A DNA stretch of 64,000 bases from Streptomyces sp. NBC_00554. GTDB lineage: Bacteria > Actinomycetota > Actinomycetes > Streptomycetales > Streptomycetaceae. The stretch covers positions 2,852,001 through 2,916,000 of the forward strand of contig NZ_CP107799.1 in assembly GCF_041431135.1 (NCBI RefSeq), in the 5' to 3' direction. A program made the translations under genes and the position numbers. This document shows, one piece after another, positions 25,947 to 34,741 of the stretch. How positions within the stretch are numbered: position 1 is the first letter of the stretch; each line of letters begins with the position of its first letter. A model generated the notes under the pieces. It had not been told where the DNA came from and ran no database searches. It worked only from the letters and a program-made list of their open reading frames with translations.

Positions 25947-26957
25947 TCAGCGTCGCTCGGGCTTGGCGCTGCGCGACATCATCTCCTTGAGGGCGACGAC
26001 GGGCGGCTTGCCTTCATGGACGATGCCGACGACCGTTTCCGTGATCGGCATGTCGACACCGTGCCTGCGGGCCAGATCCAGCACGGACTCACAGGACTTG
26101 ACGCCCTCGGCGGTCTGCTTGGTGACCGCGATGGTCTCCTGGAGGGTCATGCCCTTGCCGAGGTTGATGCCGAAGGTGTGGTTGCGCGACAGCGGCGAGG
26201 AGCAGGTGGCCACCAGGTCGCCCAGGCCCGCGAGTCCGGCGAACGTCATCGGGTCGGCGCCCATCGCGAGGCCGAGGCGCGAGGTCTCCGCGAGCCCGCG
26301 TGTGATGAGCGAGCCCTTGGCGTTGTCGCCGAGCCCCATGCCGTCCGCGATGCCGACGGCGAGACCGATCACGTTCTTGACGGCGCCGCCGAGTTCGCAG
26401 CCCACCACGTCGGTTTCGGTGTACGGGCGGAAGTACGGCGTGTGGCAGGCGGACTGGAGTCGCCGGGCGACGGCCTCGGACCGGCAGGCGACCACGGCGG
26501 CGGCCGGCATGCGCGCGGCGATCTCCCGCGCGAGGTTGGGTCCGGTGACCACGGCGATGCGGTCCGGTCCGACCTTGGCGATGTCCTCGATCACCTCGCT
26601 CATCCGCATGGTGGAGCCGAGTTCGACGCCCTTCATGAGGGAGACGAGGACGGTGTCGGGCGCGAGCACCGGCACCCACTTCGCGAGGTTCCCGCGCAGT
26701 GTCTGCGAGGGAATGGCGAGGATCGTGAAGTCGGCCTCGTGCGCGGCCTCGGCGGCGTCGGTGGTGGCCCGCAGGTTCTCCGGGAGCTCGACGCCCGGCA
26801 GGTAGTCCGGGTTCGTACGCGTGGAGTTGACCGCTTCGGCGAGTTCCGCGCGGCGCGCCCACAGGGTGACGTCGCAACCCGCGTCGGCGAGCACCATGCC
26901 GAAGGCCGTACCCCACGATCCGGTCCCGAAGACAGCCGCCTTGACCGGCTTGCTCAC
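25947..26957 (-). CDS. gpsA: NAD(P)H-dependent glycerol-3-phosphate dehydrogenase
   Basis: Protein of 336 residues that reduces dihydroxyacetone phosphate to sn-glycerol-3-phosphate, the backbone of phospholipids. The Rossmann motif VFGTGSWGTAFGMVLA lies at residues 9-24, VTGPNLAREIAARMPAA marks the substrate region, the catalytic Lys is in GGAVKNVIGLAVGIADG, and GLAGLGDLVATCSSPLSRNHTFG is the C-terminal signature. The GTG start overlaps the plsC stop by four bases, so glycerol-3-phosphate production is coupled to the acyltransferase gene. Confidence 0.96.
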   Translation of the reverse strand: MSKPVKAAVFGTGSWGTAFGMVLADAGCDVTLWARRAELAEAVNSTRTNPDYLPGVELPENLRATTDAAEAAHEADFTILAIPSQTLRGNLAKWVPVLAPDTVLVSLMKGVELGSTMRMSEVIEDIAKVGPDRIAVVTGPNLAREIAARMPAAAVVACRSEAVARRLQSACHTPYFRPYTETDVVGCELGGAVKNVIGLAVGIADGMGLGDNAKGSLITRGLAETSRLGLAMGADPMTFAGLAGLGDLVATCSSPLSRNHTFGINLGKGMTLQETIAVTKQTAEGVKSCESVLDLARRHGVDMPITETVVGIVHEGKPPVVALKEMMSRSAKPERR

Positions 26958-27805
26958 GTGCCCTGCCCCTCTTCCTGCTGTGCTTTTTGCAGAGCCTGCG
27001 CGGTGCGCTGCGCCTGCGCGTTCTCCTGAGCGTCCATTTCCTGGGCGGCGACCTGCCGGGCGGCCTTCTCGTCGGCCGCGGTCCGCCTGCGCTGCTCGAC
27101 CCGCTCCTGGCGCGGGTCGTAGGGCGTCGCGGGGGCCTTCTCGCCGCGGATCTCCTCCAGCTGCGCGGTGATGGCCGCCATGATGACCTCGGTCGCCTCC
27201 TTGAGGACGTCCGGGGACATCTCCTTGTCGTAGAAGCGCGAGAGGTCCACCGGGGCGCCCGCGAGGACGTGGTGGGTCTTGCGCGGAAGGACGTTGAGCT
27301 TCTTGGCGTACGGCGGCAGGAGTTCGTTGGCGCCCCACTGGGCGACCGGAATCACCGGGCACTTGGTCTGCAGGGCGACGCGGGCGGCGCCCGTCTTACC
27401 GGTCATCGGCCACTGGCCGGGATCACGGGTGATGGTGCCCTCGGGATAGAACGCGACGCACTCACCGCGCTCGACCGCGTCGATCGCGGCCCGGAAAGCA
27501 CTCAGCGCGTCCGTGGTCTCGCGGTACACCGGGATCTGTCCGGTGCCGCGCATCGCGGCGCCCACGAACCCCTTCTTGAAAAGGCTGCTCTTCGCGAGGA
27601 ATCGCGGAACGCGCCCGGTGTTGTACTGATAGTGCCCGTACATGAACGGATCCACATGCGAATTGTGGTTCACCGCGGTGATAAATCCGCCCTCGGACGG
27701 AATGTTCTCGATCCCGCGCCAGTCCCGCTTGATCAGAACCACCAGCGGCGGTTTGCAGAGGACCGCTGCGAAGCGGTACCAGAAGCCGATTCTGCGGCGG
27801 GGCAC
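26954..27805 (-). CDS. plsC: 1-acyl-sn-glycerol-3-phosphate acyltransferase (PlsC family)
   Basis: Protein of 283 residues. The acyltransferase block I motif NHNSHVDP (H-x4-D) lies near residues 45-52, with block III-like FYPEGTI near 118 and VIPVAQWGA (block IV). It acylates lysophosphatidate to phosphatidate at the membrane. The C-terminal 60 residues are a charged, Gln-rich coil (ERVEQRRRTAADEKAARQ) not needed for catalysis. GTG start with GGAGGAAGG upstream. First gene of the plsC-gpsA pair, divergent from cofC. Confidence 0.93.
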   Translation of the reverse strand: MPRRRIGFWYRFAAVLCKPPLVVLIKRDWRGIENIPSEGGFITAVNHNSHVDPFMYGHYQYNTGRVPRFLAKSSLFKKGFVGAAMRGTGQIPVYRETTDALSAFRAAIDAVERGECVAFYPEGTITRDPGQWPMTGKTGAARVALQTKCPVIPVAQWGANELLPPYAKKLNVLPRKTHHVLAGAPVDLSRFYDKEMSPDVLKEATEVIMAAITAQLEEIRGEKAPATPYDPRQERVEQRRRTAADEKAARQVAAQEMDAQENAQAQRTAQALQKAQQEEGQGT

Positions 27806-27949
27806 GCGAACACCTTCCTCCAGGGCCTGGGGGGCCGCACAAGTGTCGCCCCAGGCCGTCTGTCTGTCGAGAACACCGTACGCCCCGGCGTACGGACCGC
27901 CATGGCGGCCGGGTCACAATGGGCGCCACAAGGGAGAGACGGAGCGCTC

Positions 27950-28597
27950 GTGCAATGGACCTTGGTGATACCGCTCAAACCTCTGGCGCGTGCCAAGAGC
28001 AGGCTGGCGGACACCGCCGGCGACGGGCTGCGCCCCGGACTCGCCCTCGCCTTCGCGCAGGACACCGTGGCGGCCGCGCTGGCCTGCGCAGCGGTCCGTG
28101 ATGTGGCGGTAGTCACGGACGACGCCCTGGCCGGGCGGGAGCTGGCCGCGCTGGGCGCCCGCATCGTCACGCACGAACCGCCGGGCGGTCTGAACGTCGC
28201 CCTGGCGCACGGCAGCTCCGCCGTACGCGCCCGAACTCCCGAAAGCGCCGTGGCGGCCCTGAACGCCGATCTGCCCGCGCTGCGCCCGCCGGAATTGGCC
28301 CGGGTACTCGAAGCGGCCGCCGAATTTCCCCGCGCATTTCTCCCCGATGCGGCCGCAATCGGTACCACTCTGCTGGCCGCGATCCCGGGCCGGGAATTGC
28401 TCCCCGCTTTCGGCACCGATTCCCGCGCCCGCCATCGCTCCTCGGGCGCCATGGAACTCCGCCTCGCCGGAGTGGATTCCGTACGCCAGGACGTGGACAC
28501 GGGCGATGACCTGAGAGCGGCACTGGCACTCGGCGTGGGCCCCCGCACGGCAGCACTGGCCGCACATCTGCTGATCCCGGAGCAACCGAACGGCTGA
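27950..28597 (+). CDS. cofC: 2-phospho-L-lactate guanylyltransferase (CofC/FbiD type)
   Basis: Protein of 215 residues of the nucleotidyltransferase fold: WTLVIPLKPLARAKSRL binds GTP, VVTDDALAGRELAALGA, and ALNADLPALRPPEL carries the metal-binding Asp. It activates the phospho-lactate/PEP moiety for coenzyme F420, common in actinomycetes. GTG start at 27950 with GGAG five bases upstream. It is divergent from plsC. Confidence 0.92.
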   Translation: MQWTLVIPLKPLARAKSRLADTAGDGLRPGLALAFAQDTVAAALACAAVRDVAVVTDDALAGRELAALGARIVTHEPPGGLNVALAHGSSAVRARTPESAVAALNADLPALRPPELARVLEAAAEFPRAFLPDAAAIGTTLLAAIPGRELLPAFGTDSRARHRSSGAMELRLAGVDSVRQDVDTGDDLRAALALGVGPRTAALAAHLLIPEQPNG

Positions 28598-28655
28598 CGG
28601 TGGGGCGACCGACCCGTACCGGAGAGCGGCGGCCCGTAATCGATAGGCTTCCGCC

Positions 28656-28859
28656 ATGCAGGCGACCGCGTACACGTACGACCCCGAAACCCGTAGCGGC
28701 CAGGTGCTGCTGGACGACGGCACCCCGGTGCCCTTCGACGGCCCGGCGTTCGACGCCGGCGGGCTGCGGCTGCTGCGCCCCGGACAGCGTGTGCGCATCG
28801 AGACCGAGGGCGACGGCGAGGCGCGTCGGATCACGCTGATCACCCTGCAGACGTTCTAG
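28656..28859 (+). CDS. Conserved 67-aa protein, cold-shock/OB-like small beta protein
   Basis: Small protein [20 protein letters not shown], ending [10 protein letters not shown]. The pattern of short strands around G-x-V, V-P-F and [12 protein letters not shown] resembles a cold-shock-like OB fold, but the RNP motifs are absent, so nucleic-acid binding is uncertain. It is conserved in streptomycetes between cofC and hupS as I recall. ATG start, with a strong hairpin downstream. Function unknown. Confidence 0.8.
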   Translation: MQATAYTYDPETRSGQVLLDDGTPVPFDGPAFDAGGLRLLRPGQRVRIETEGDGEARRITLITLQTF

Positions 28860-28920
28860 GCGCCGCGGACAGGCCCCGAAGGGCCCCGGAAACGCCCTGG
28901 ACGGCCCCGGAAACGCCGCG

Positions 28921-28947
28921 GGCCGGGCTCCCAGAGGGAGCCCGGCC
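28921..28947. terminator. Bidirectional hairpin terminator between the 67-aa gene and hupS
   Basis: Perfect 12-bp stem GGCCGGGCTCCC / GGGAGCCCGGCC with a 3-base loop, between convergent genes. No T-run; typical of high-GC organisms. Confidence 0.8.
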
Positions 28948-28977
28948 CGGCGCGTGAGTTGTGCCTCTGCGCCCTCG

Positions 28978-29625
28978 CTACGAGCGGGCGGTGGCCTTCT
29001 TGGCGGTGGTCTTGCGCGCCGTCGACTTCTTGGCGGGGGCCTTCTTGGCCGTCGCCTTCTTCGCCGGGGCCTTCTTGGCCGTCGCCTTCTTGGCGGTGGT
29101 CTTCTTGGCCGCGACCTTCTTGGCGGTGGCCGTGGTCTTCTTGGCGGTCGCCTTCTTGGCGACCGTCTTCTTGGCGGTGGCCGTGGTCTTCTTGGCGACC
29201 GTCTTCTTGGCGGTGGCGGTGGTCTTCTTGGCCGTCGCCCTCTTGGCGGTGGCCTTCTTGGCCGCGGCCTTCTTCACCGTCGCCGAAGCGCCGCCGGAGA
29301 GGCTGCCCTTCGGGGCCTTCTTGACCGCGACGTCGTTCTTCGGGAGCTTCTTCGAGCCGCTCACCAGGTCCTTGAAGCCCTGGCCCGCGCGGAAGCGCGG
29401 CACGGAGGTCTTCTTGACCCGAACGCGCTCCCCGGTCTGCGGGTTGCGGGCGTAACGGGCCGGACGGTCAACCTTCTCGAAGGAACCGAAGCCGGTGACC
29501 GAGACCCGGTCCCCGCCGACAACCGCGCGGACGATGGCGTCCAGTACGGCGTCGACCGCGTCGGCGGCCTGCTGACGCCCGCCGACCTTGTCGGCAATCG
29601 CTTCTACGAGCTGCGCCTTGTTCAC
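28978..29625 (-). CDS. hupS: Nucleoid protein HupS (HU with histone H1-like Lys/Ala tail)
   Basis: Protein of 215 residues. Residues 1-94 are a complete HU domain: [35 protein letters not shown] and [16 protein letters not shown]. Residues 105-215 are a Lys/Ala/Thr tail built from [11 protein letters not shown] and AKKATAKK repeats, resembling histone H1. In streptomycetes HupS compacts the spore nucleoid. The ATG is at 29625, with a promoter about 50 bases upstream. The tail DNA is itself a degenerate repeat, and its length is likely to vary between strains. Confidence 0.97.
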   Translation of the reverse strand: MNKAQLVEAIADKVGGRQQAADAVDAVLDAIVRAVVGGDRVSVTGFGSFEKVDRPARYARNPQTGERVRVKKTSVPRFRAGQGFKDLVSGSKKLPKNDVAVKKAPKGSLSGGASATVKKAAAKKATAKRATAKKTTATAKKTVAKKTTATAKKTVAKKATAKKTTATAKKVAAKKTTAKKATAKKAPAKKATAKKAPAKKSTARKTTAKKATARS

Positions 29626-29676
29626 GTCTTCCCCTTCGGAGACATTGCCAGAACGAATGCGTTCAAGCTTTTTCGC

Positions 29677-29705
29677 ACGTTAGGCAGATATATACCGCAA
29701 ATCAA
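29677..29705 (-). promoter_or_regulatory. Predicted promoter of hupS
   Basis: On the minus strand TTGATT (29700-29705) is followed after 17 bases by TAACGT (29677-29682), a good match to the vegetative sigma consensus, in an AT-rich patch containing ATATAT. Confidence 0.6.
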
Positions 29706-29763
29706 ACACGAAACGGGCTAATCACCCTTGTGCCGCAACGAACTCGGGCTGTCGCGAAGTTCC

Positions 29764-29994
29764 TCAGCGTTCCTCTTCGAGGAATCGACCCTCGTCGAGG
29801 TCAGTGGTGAACCGCTCCAGACGCCTTGTCGCATCGGCGAGATCGTGCTTGGCCACGGCCGTAATGACCAGCAGCTTCCGGGTCAGCGCCATCCGTACGC
29901 CCTCCGGGACTTGCAGTGCACGCACTCTTGTGTGCGCTTCCTTGAGTTGGGCCGCGACTGCCATGTAGAGCTCGAGTTGGCCGTCGTGTTCCAT
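29764..29994 (-). CDS. Conserved 76-aa alpha-helical protein of unknown function
   Basis: Small soluble protein: MEHDGQLELYMAVAAQLKEA, then VPEGVRMALTRKLLVITAVA, and an acidic end. It is predicted to be entirely helical. It lies between leuD and hupS, a position I recall as conserved in streptomycetes. No motif points to a function. ATG start at 29994. Confidence 0.72.
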   Translation of the reverse strand: MEHDGQLELYMAVAAQLKEAHTRVRALQVPEGVRMALTRKLLVITAVAKHDLADATRRLERFTTDLDEGRFLEEER

Positions 29995-30182
29995 GCACAG
30001 ATTGTGCCATCTGGGGCGAGTTGTCGCCTGCGCAGGGGGTAACTGCCGTCCCCAGAGGGGTTCCTGAGCGCCTCGGCGACACCCGGCACCATAGGTCGGC
30101 TACCCCGGCAACCACCTTTGTAACTACGGGAGTTGGGGCCATTCACCAACGCTTCCGAAGGCCCCCTGGAGGCAGACACAGC

Positions 30183-30214
30183 TGTACCCCCAACCGTCCA
30201 CGATTGGGGGTACA
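30183..30214 (-). terminator. Hairpin terminator after leuD
   Basis: Perfect 11-bp stem TGTACCCCCAA / TTGGGGGTACA with 10-base loop, 24 bases beyond the leuD stop. Confidence 0.75.
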
Positions 30215-30237
30215 GAGGGGTGTTGCGGTGGCTGAAA

Positions 30238-30831
30238 TCAGACCTGGAGCGTCTTCGGCTTGTGCGAGGGCCGCTTGGCCTCGTACGCCGAGATGTCGCC
30301 CTCGTTCTGGAGGGTGATGGAGATGTCGTCCAGGCCGTTCAGCAGCCGCCAGCGGGCGTTCTCGTCCAGCTCGAAGGAGGCGGTGATGCCCTCGGCGCGC
30401 ACCTCGCGGGCCTCCAGGTCGACCGTGACCTCGGCCTCGGGGTCGTTCTCCGTCAGCTCCTGCAGCGCGTTCACGATCTTCTGCTCCAGAACCACTGTGA
30501 GCAGGCCGTTCTTGAGCGAGTTGCCGCGAAAGATGTCGGCGAAACGGGAGGAGATGACGGCCTTGAAGCCGTAGTTCTGCAGCGCCCAGACGGCGTGCTC
30601 GCGCGAGGAACCCGTACCGAAGTCGGGACCGGCGATGAGGACCGTGGCGCCCACCCGCTCGGGCTGGTTGAGGATGAAGGACGAGTCCTTGCGCCAGGCC
30701 TCGAAGAGCCCGTCCTCAAAACCGTCCCTGGTCACCTTCTTGAGCCAGTGAGCAGGGATGATCTGGTCCGTGTCGACGTTGCTGCGGCGCAGCGGGACGG
30801 CCCGGCCGGTGTGCGTGGTGAATGCTTCCAT
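30238..30831 (-). CDS. leuD: 3-isopropylmalate dehydratase small subunit
   Basis: Protein of 197 residues forming the swivelling domain of isopropylmalate isomerase with LeuC, in leucine synthesis. Typical motifs: [16 protein letters not shown] (substrate loop near residues 18-33), [17 protein letters not shown] near 69-85, and [18 protein letters not shown]. Six bases after leuC, so one operon, followed by a terminator. Confidence 0.97.
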   Translation of the reverse strand: MEAFTTHTGRAVPLRRSNVDTDQIIPAHWLKKVTRDGFEDGLFEAWRKDSSFILNQPERVGATVLIAGPDFGTGSSREHAVWALQNYGFKAVISSRFADIFRGNSLKNGLLTVVLEQKIVNALQELTENDPEAEVTVDLEAREVRAEGITASFELDENARWRLLNGLDDISITLQNEGDISAYEAKRPSHKPKTLQV

Positions 30832-30837
30832 GACTTC

Positions 30838-32262
30838 TCAGACTCCAGCGGGCGTACGGGCGTCGGACAGGTCGGCCGGGGAGGCCAGGTGGCCCAGCAC
30901 GGCGGTGGCGGCGGCGACCTGCGGCGAGACCAGGTGCGTACGGCCGCCCTTGCCCTGCCTGCCCTCGAAGTTGCGGTTGGAGGTGGACGCGGAGCGCTCA
31001 CCGGGGGCCAGCTGGTCGGGGTTCATGCCCAGACACATCGAGCAGCCCGCGTGCCGCCATTCGGCGCCGGCCTCCTTGAAGACCACGTCCAGGCCCTCGG
31101 AAACGGCCTGCAGACCGACCCGCGCGGAGCCGGGGACCACCAGCATCCGTACGCCGTCGGCGACTTTGCGGCCCTCGACGATCGAGGCGGCCGCACGCAG
31201 GTCCTCGATACGGCCGTTGGTGCACGAACCTACGAAGACGGTGTCGACCTTGATGTCGCGCAGCGGCTCGCCGGCGGTCAACCCCATGTATTCCAGGGCC
31301 TTTTCGGCGGCCAGGCGCTCCGAAGCGTCTTCGTACGAAGCCGGATCGGGGACGGACGCCGAAAGCGGCGCACCCTGGCCCGGGTTGGTGCCCCAGGTGA
31401 CGAACGGCGCGAGGGAGGCGGCGTCGATGACGACCTCCTCGTCGAATTCCGCGTCCTCGTCGGTCTTCAGCGTCTGCCAGTACGCCACGGCGGCGTCCCA
31501 CTCCTCGCCCTCGGGCGCATGGGCGCGGCCCTTGAGGTAGGCGAAGGTGGTCTCGTCGGGGGCGATCATGCCCGCGCGGGCGCCGGCCTCGATCGACATG
31601 TTGCAGATGGTCATGCGGGCTTCCATCGAGAGCTTCTCGATGGCGGAGCCGCGGTATTCCAGGATGTAGCCCTGGCCGCCACCCGTACCGATCTTGGTGA
31701 TGATCGCCAGGATGAGGTCCTTGGCGGTGACGTCCTCGGGCAGTTCGCCGTCGACCGTGATGGCCATGGTCTTCGGGCGGGCCAGCGGCAGCGTCTGGGT
31801 GGCCAGCACATGCTCGACCTGCGAGGTGCCGATACCGAAGGCCAGCGCGCCGAAGGCGCCGTGCGTGGAGGTGTGCGAGTCGCCGCAGACCACGGTGGTG
31901 CCCGGCTGGGTCAGGCCCAGCTGCGGTCCCACGACGTGGACGACGCCCTGCTCGACGTCACCGAGCGAGTGCAGTCGCACACCGAACTCGGCGGCGTTCT
32001 TGCGCAGCGTCTCCAGCTGGATCCGGGAGACCGGGTCCGCGATGGGCTTGTCGATGTCGAGGGTCGGGGTGTTGTGATCCTCGGTGGCGATGGTGAGGTC
32101 GAGGCGGCGCACCGGGCGCCCCGCCTGACGCAGACCGTCGAAGGCCTGCGGGCTGGTCACCTCGTGCAGCAGGTGCAGATCGATGAAGAGGAGGTCGGGC
32201 TCGCCCTCGGCGCGCCGGACGACATGGTCGTCCCAGACCTTCTCCGCGAGTGTCCTACCCAT
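30838..32262 (-). CDS. leuC: 3-isopropylmalate dehydratase large subunit
   Basis: Protein of 474 residues of the aconitase family with a [4Fe-4S] cluster. [15 protein letters not shown] opens the protein. [19 protein letters not shown] carries catalytic residues, [12 protein letters not shown] holds the first cluster Cys, and [15 protein letters not shown] holds the other two. It converts 2- to 3-isopropylmalate with LeuD. It is divergent from ndgR, the known regulator of leuCD in streptomycetes. Confidence 0.97.
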   Translation of the reverse strand: MGRTLAEKVWDDHVVRRAEGEPDLLFIDLHLLHEVTSPQAFDGLRQAGRPVRRLDLTIATEDHNTPTLDIDKPIADPVSRIQLETLRKNAAEFGVRLHSLGDVEQGVVHVVGPQLGLTQPGTTVVCGDSHTSTHGAFGALAFGIGTSQVEHVLATQTLPLARPKTMAITVDGELPEDVTAKDLILAIITKIGTGGGQGYILEYRGSAIEKLSMEARMTICNMSIEAGARAGMIAPDETTFAYLKGRAHAPEGEEWDAAVAYWQTLKTDEDAEFDEEVVIDAASLAPFVTWGTNPGQGAPLSASVPDPASYEDASERLAAEKALEYMGLTAGEPLRDIKVDTVFVGSCTNGRIEDLRAAASIVEGRKVADGVRMLVVPGSARVGLQAVSEGLDVVFKEAGAEWRHAGCSMCLGMNPDQLAPGERSASTSNRNFEGRQGKGGRTHLVSPQVAAATAVLGHLASPADLSDARTPAGV

Positions 32263-32419
32263 CGCTTTCCCTCCGGCCGGCTCGTGTGGCGCCGGCCCAA
32301 CTAGAGATTTTCGGGGCGGCCACGCTCGTACCCCTTGTACCGGGCGCCTGCCGCCGGGCCCGTTGGTCCGCGGGCCGCTGTGTCTACAAGGGTGGCGCGT
32401 TCCACCGAAAATTGAACTT

Positions 32420-32440
32420 GCGTTTCACAGAGTGAGACGC
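32420..32440. promoter_or_regulatory. Inverted repeat in the leuC/ndgR region, candidate NdgR operator
   Basis: GCGTTTCAC-AGA-GTGAGACGC is a 9-bp inverted repeat with one mismatch, 12 bases before the ndgR start. A further half-site CGTTTCAT runs into the ndgR start codon. IclR-family NdgR/AreB is known to bind the leuCD-ndgR intergenic DNA; that this repeat is the site is inference. Confidence 0.65.
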
Positions 32441-32452
32441 GAGTATCGTTTC

Positions 32453-33169
32453 ATGGACAACAGTAGCGGCGTCGGCGTTCTGGACAAGGCAGCCCTTGTC
32501 CTGAGCGCTCTGGAGTCCGGTCCGGCCACCCTTGCGGGACTGGTCGCGGCGACCGGACTGGCACGACCCACGGCACATCGCCTCGCCGTGGCACTTGAAC
32601 ACCACCGCATGGTGGCGCGCGACATGCAGGGCCGTTTCATTCTCGGCCCTCGCCTCGCCGAGCTGGCCGCGGCCGCCGGCGAGGACCGCCTCCTCGCGAC
32701 GGCGGGCCCGGTGCTCACGCACCTGCGGGACATCACGGGCGAGAGCGCGCAGCTCTACCGCCGCCAGGGCGACATGCGCATCTGCGTCGCCGCGGCCGAG
32801 CGCCTCTCGGGCCTCAGGGACACGGTCCCGGTCGGCTCCACACTCACCATGAAGGCCGGCTCCTCGGCCCAGATCCTGATGGCCTGGGAGGAGCCGGAGC
32901 GCCTGCACCGGGGCCTGCAGGGCGCCCGCTTCACCGCGACCGCTCTCTCCGGCGTACGGCGCCGGGGCTGGGCCCAGTCGATCGGCGAGCGCGAGCCGGG
33001 CGTCGCGTCCGTCTCCGCGCCCGTCCGCGGCCCCTCGAACCGCGTGGTCGCCGCCGTCTCGGTCTCCGGACCGATCGAGCGCCTGACCCGCCACCCGGGC
33101 CGCATGCACGCCCAGGCGGTCATCGACGCCGCCGGCCGTCTCTCCGAGGCCCTGCGCCGCACCAGCTGA
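32453..33169 (+). CDS. ndgR: IclR-family regulator NdgR
   Basis: Protein of 238 residues. N-terminal winged helix (residues 1-70): GVLDKAALVLSALESGPATL, AATGLARPTAHRLAVALEHH. C-terminal IclR effector domain with VPVGSTLTMKAGSSAQILMAW and EREPGVASVSAPVRGPSNRVVAAVSVSGP. In S. coelicolor NdgR controls leucine and other amino-acid genes and influences antibiotic production. ATG at 32453, with the operator candidate just upstream. Confidence 0.95.
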   Translation: MDNSSGVGVLDKAALVLSALESGPATLAGLVAATGLARPTAHRLAVALEHHRMVARDMQGRFILGPRLAELAAAAGEDRLLATAGPVLTHLRDITGESAQLYRRQGDMRICVAAAERLSGLRDTVPVGSTLTMKAGSSAQILMAWEEPERLHRGLQGARFTATALSGVRRRGWAQSIGEREPGVASVSAPVRGPSNRVVAAVSVSGPIERLTRHPGRMHAQAVIDAAGRLSEALRRTS

Positions 33170-33280
33170 CCTTCACCGGGGTGGGGCCGGCCTCAACGCC
33201 GCGGCAGGCCCCCTCCCTGGGCGACAGACGACGGATGCCGAACGCACGGCGCCGTACGTGGAGTTGGCACAGAAAACGCC

Positions 33281-33310
33281 GACGGCCCCCCACCGAAGTG
33301 GAGGGCCGTC
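33281..33310 (-). terminator. Intrinsic terminator of the tRNA operon
   Basis: Stem GACGGCCCCCCAC / GTGGAGGGCCGTC, 13 positions with one mismatch, and CGAA loop. It is followed on the minus strand by GGCGTTTTCT. It lies directly after the last tRNA in the direction of transcription. Confidence 0.85.
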
Positions 33311-33318
33311 GATTCGTG

Positions 33319-33391
33319 TACCCCCGACCGGATTCGAACCGGCGCTACTGCCGTGAGAGGGCAGCGTGCTAGGCCGCTACACAACGGGGGC
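33319..33391 (-). tRNA. tRNA-Glu(CTC)
   Basis: 73 bases on the minus strand beginning GCCCCCGTTGTGTAGCGGCC. The anticodon loop CTCTCAC gives CTC, and the T-arm is GCCGG-TTCGAAT-CCGGT. CCA is not encoded. Same sequence as the copy at 33511. Confidence 0.95.
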
Positions 33392-33411
33392 AAGGACCAC
33401 AAGTGATCCAG

Positions 33412-33483
33412 CTGGGCTACCAGGACTCGAACCTAGAACAACGGAACCAGAAACCGTCGTGTTGCCAATTACACCATAGCCCA
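33412..33483 (-). tRNA. tRNA-Gln(CTG)
   Basis: 72 bases beginning TGGGCTATGGTGTAATTGGC. The anticodon loop TTCTGGT gives CTG; the T-loop is TTCGAGT, discriminator G. The anticodon stem has a T-T mismatch next to the loop, as in other bacterial tRNA-Gln. Confidence 0.95.
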
Positions 33484-33510
33484 ATGGTGGTCTAGACCAG
33501 ACCATCCAAG

Positions 33511-33583
33511 TACCCCCGACCGGATTCGAACCGGCGCTACTGCCGTGAGAGGGCAGCGTGCTAGGCCGCTACACAACGGGGGC
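33511..33583 (-). tRNA. tRNA-Glu(CTC)
   Basis: 73 bases, identical to the copy at 33319-33391, with anticodon stem CTGCC/GGCAG. Confidence 0.95.
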
Positions 33584-33646
33584 CCTAGCGATCCTGCATG
33601 AGAGGCAGCGGGTGCGACCCGGACTGCCTCCCTTGGGAAGGATCTG

Positions 33647-33719
33647 TACCCCCGACCGGATTCGAACCGGCGCTACCGCCTTGAGAGGGCGGCGTGCTAG
33701 GCCGCTACACAACGGGGGC
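33647..33719 (-). tRNA. tRNA-Glu(CTC), variant
   Basis: 73 bases, same body as the other two Glu genes but with anticodon stem CCGCC/GGCGG and loop CTCTCAA, so a slightly different isoacceptor copy. Confidence 0.95.
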
Positions 33720-33761
33720 CTTGCAGAGATGGCCTCTGCGGTTGCAGATGAGCTCTGCGAG

Positions 33762-33833
33762 CTGGCCTACCAGGACTCGAACCTAGACTAACGGAACCAG
33801 AAACCGTCGTGCTGCCAATTACACCATAGGCCA
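33762..33833 (-). tRNA. tRNA-Gln(CTG), variant
   Basis: 72 bases beginning TGGCCTATGGTGTAATTGGC. The first acceptor pairs differ from the copy at 33412 (GGCCTA instead of GGGCTA) with compensating changes at the 3' end. It is first in the transcribed order Gln, Glu, Glu, Gln, Glu. Confidence 0.95.
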
Positions 33834-33925
33834 CTGAAACACAACCCCACACGGGGATTTTGTTTTAGCTAGCGCCTCCGGTTTTTGGACCTTTCGGTTC
33901 GCTCTCCGGCGGCGCAGGAAGAACA

Positions 33926-34660
33926 TTACCTGAAGGTGGACGGCGCTCCAAAACGGGTATCAGCGCCGAGGATCACGGGGAGTTCGGCCAGCGAGGCAAT
34001 CCGGTGCGGGCCCCTGGGACCACCCTCGGGAGCGGTGTGAGCGCCGCCACGGTCGATCCAGATGGAGAGCAGTCCCGCCTCGGCGGCGCCGCGTCCGTCG
34101 ATCTCCGGATGGTCGCCGACGTACGCGACCTGGTGCGGAGGCAGACCCAGGGATTCGCAGGCGGCGTGGAAGGCCGCTTCGGCGGGCTTGGAGACTCCGA
34201 GTTCGGCCGCGCACAGGACGGTCTCGAAGCGGTCGCGCACACCGAGGACGCGGAGCTTGCGGTCCTGGTTGTGGAGGCTGGAGTTGGACAGGACTGCGTG
34301 CCGGTGGCTGGCGGCGAGGGCGTCCAGGGCGGGCAGCGCGTCCGGGAAGAGGGCCCAGGCGGCTTCGTAGTGGCCGGCGTACCGCTGGAACCAGCCGTCG
34401 GCCTCGGCGTCGCTCAGGGGCTCGCCCAGGAACTCCCTGACCCGGTCCCGGCGCTGGCCCTGCCAGTCCGACTCCCCCGCCGCGAACCTCGCCCACTGCA
34501 CATCGGTGATGTCCCGCCAGCGCGAGAGGGCCTGCTCGACGGACTCGTACGCGTCGAGCAGGCCCTCGGCCGCCAAGTGCCCGCGCATTCCGGCCCGGTC
34601 CGCGCCCGTGTAGTCGAAGAGCGTGTCGTCCACGTCCCAGACCAAGGCCTTGATGCTCAT
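33926..34660 (-). CDS. HAD-superfamily hydrolase (subfamily IA)
   Basis: Protein of 244 residues. HAD motif I VWDVDDTLFDYTG with nucleophile Asp9 and acid/base Asp11, motif II AVLSNSS, motif III Lys in GVSKPAEAAFH, and motif IV YVGDHPEIDGRGAAEAGL are all present. A helical cap domain lies after motif I. Likely a small-molecule phosphatase; substrate not predictable. The ATG at 34660 is chosen at the conserved N-terminus. It follows gltX on the same strand after about 80 bases. Confidence 0.9.
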   Translation of the reverse strand: MSIKALVWDVDDTLFDYTGADRAGMRGHLAAEGLLDAYESVEQALSRWRDITDVQWARFAAGESDWQGQRRDRVREFLGEPLSDAEADGWFQRYAGHYEAAWALFPDALPALDALAASHRHAVLSNSSLHNQDRKLRVLGVRDRFETVLCAAELGVSKPAEAAFHAACESLGLPPHQVAYVGDHPEIDGRGAAEAGLLSIWIDRGGAHTAPEGGPRGPHRIASLAELPVILGADTRFGAPSTFR

Positions 34661-34741
34661 GGTCCGACGGTAACTCCGGGCCCTCTCCACGCAAAGGGGG
34701 CGGCGCCCGGACCGGACGCCGCCCCTTTCACGTACCTGTGG

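Noticed and set aside
32263..32419. Possible T-box or leucine-rich attenuator peptide upstream of leuC
   Set aside because: No T-box sequence and no short leucine-rich open frame could be found; only GC-rich potential hairpins are present.
33319..33833. Alternating near-identical blocks that look like a CRISPR array
   Set aside because: The repeated blocks are full tRNA genes with correct anticodon, D and T arms; no spacer/repeat pattern of CRISPR and no cas genes.
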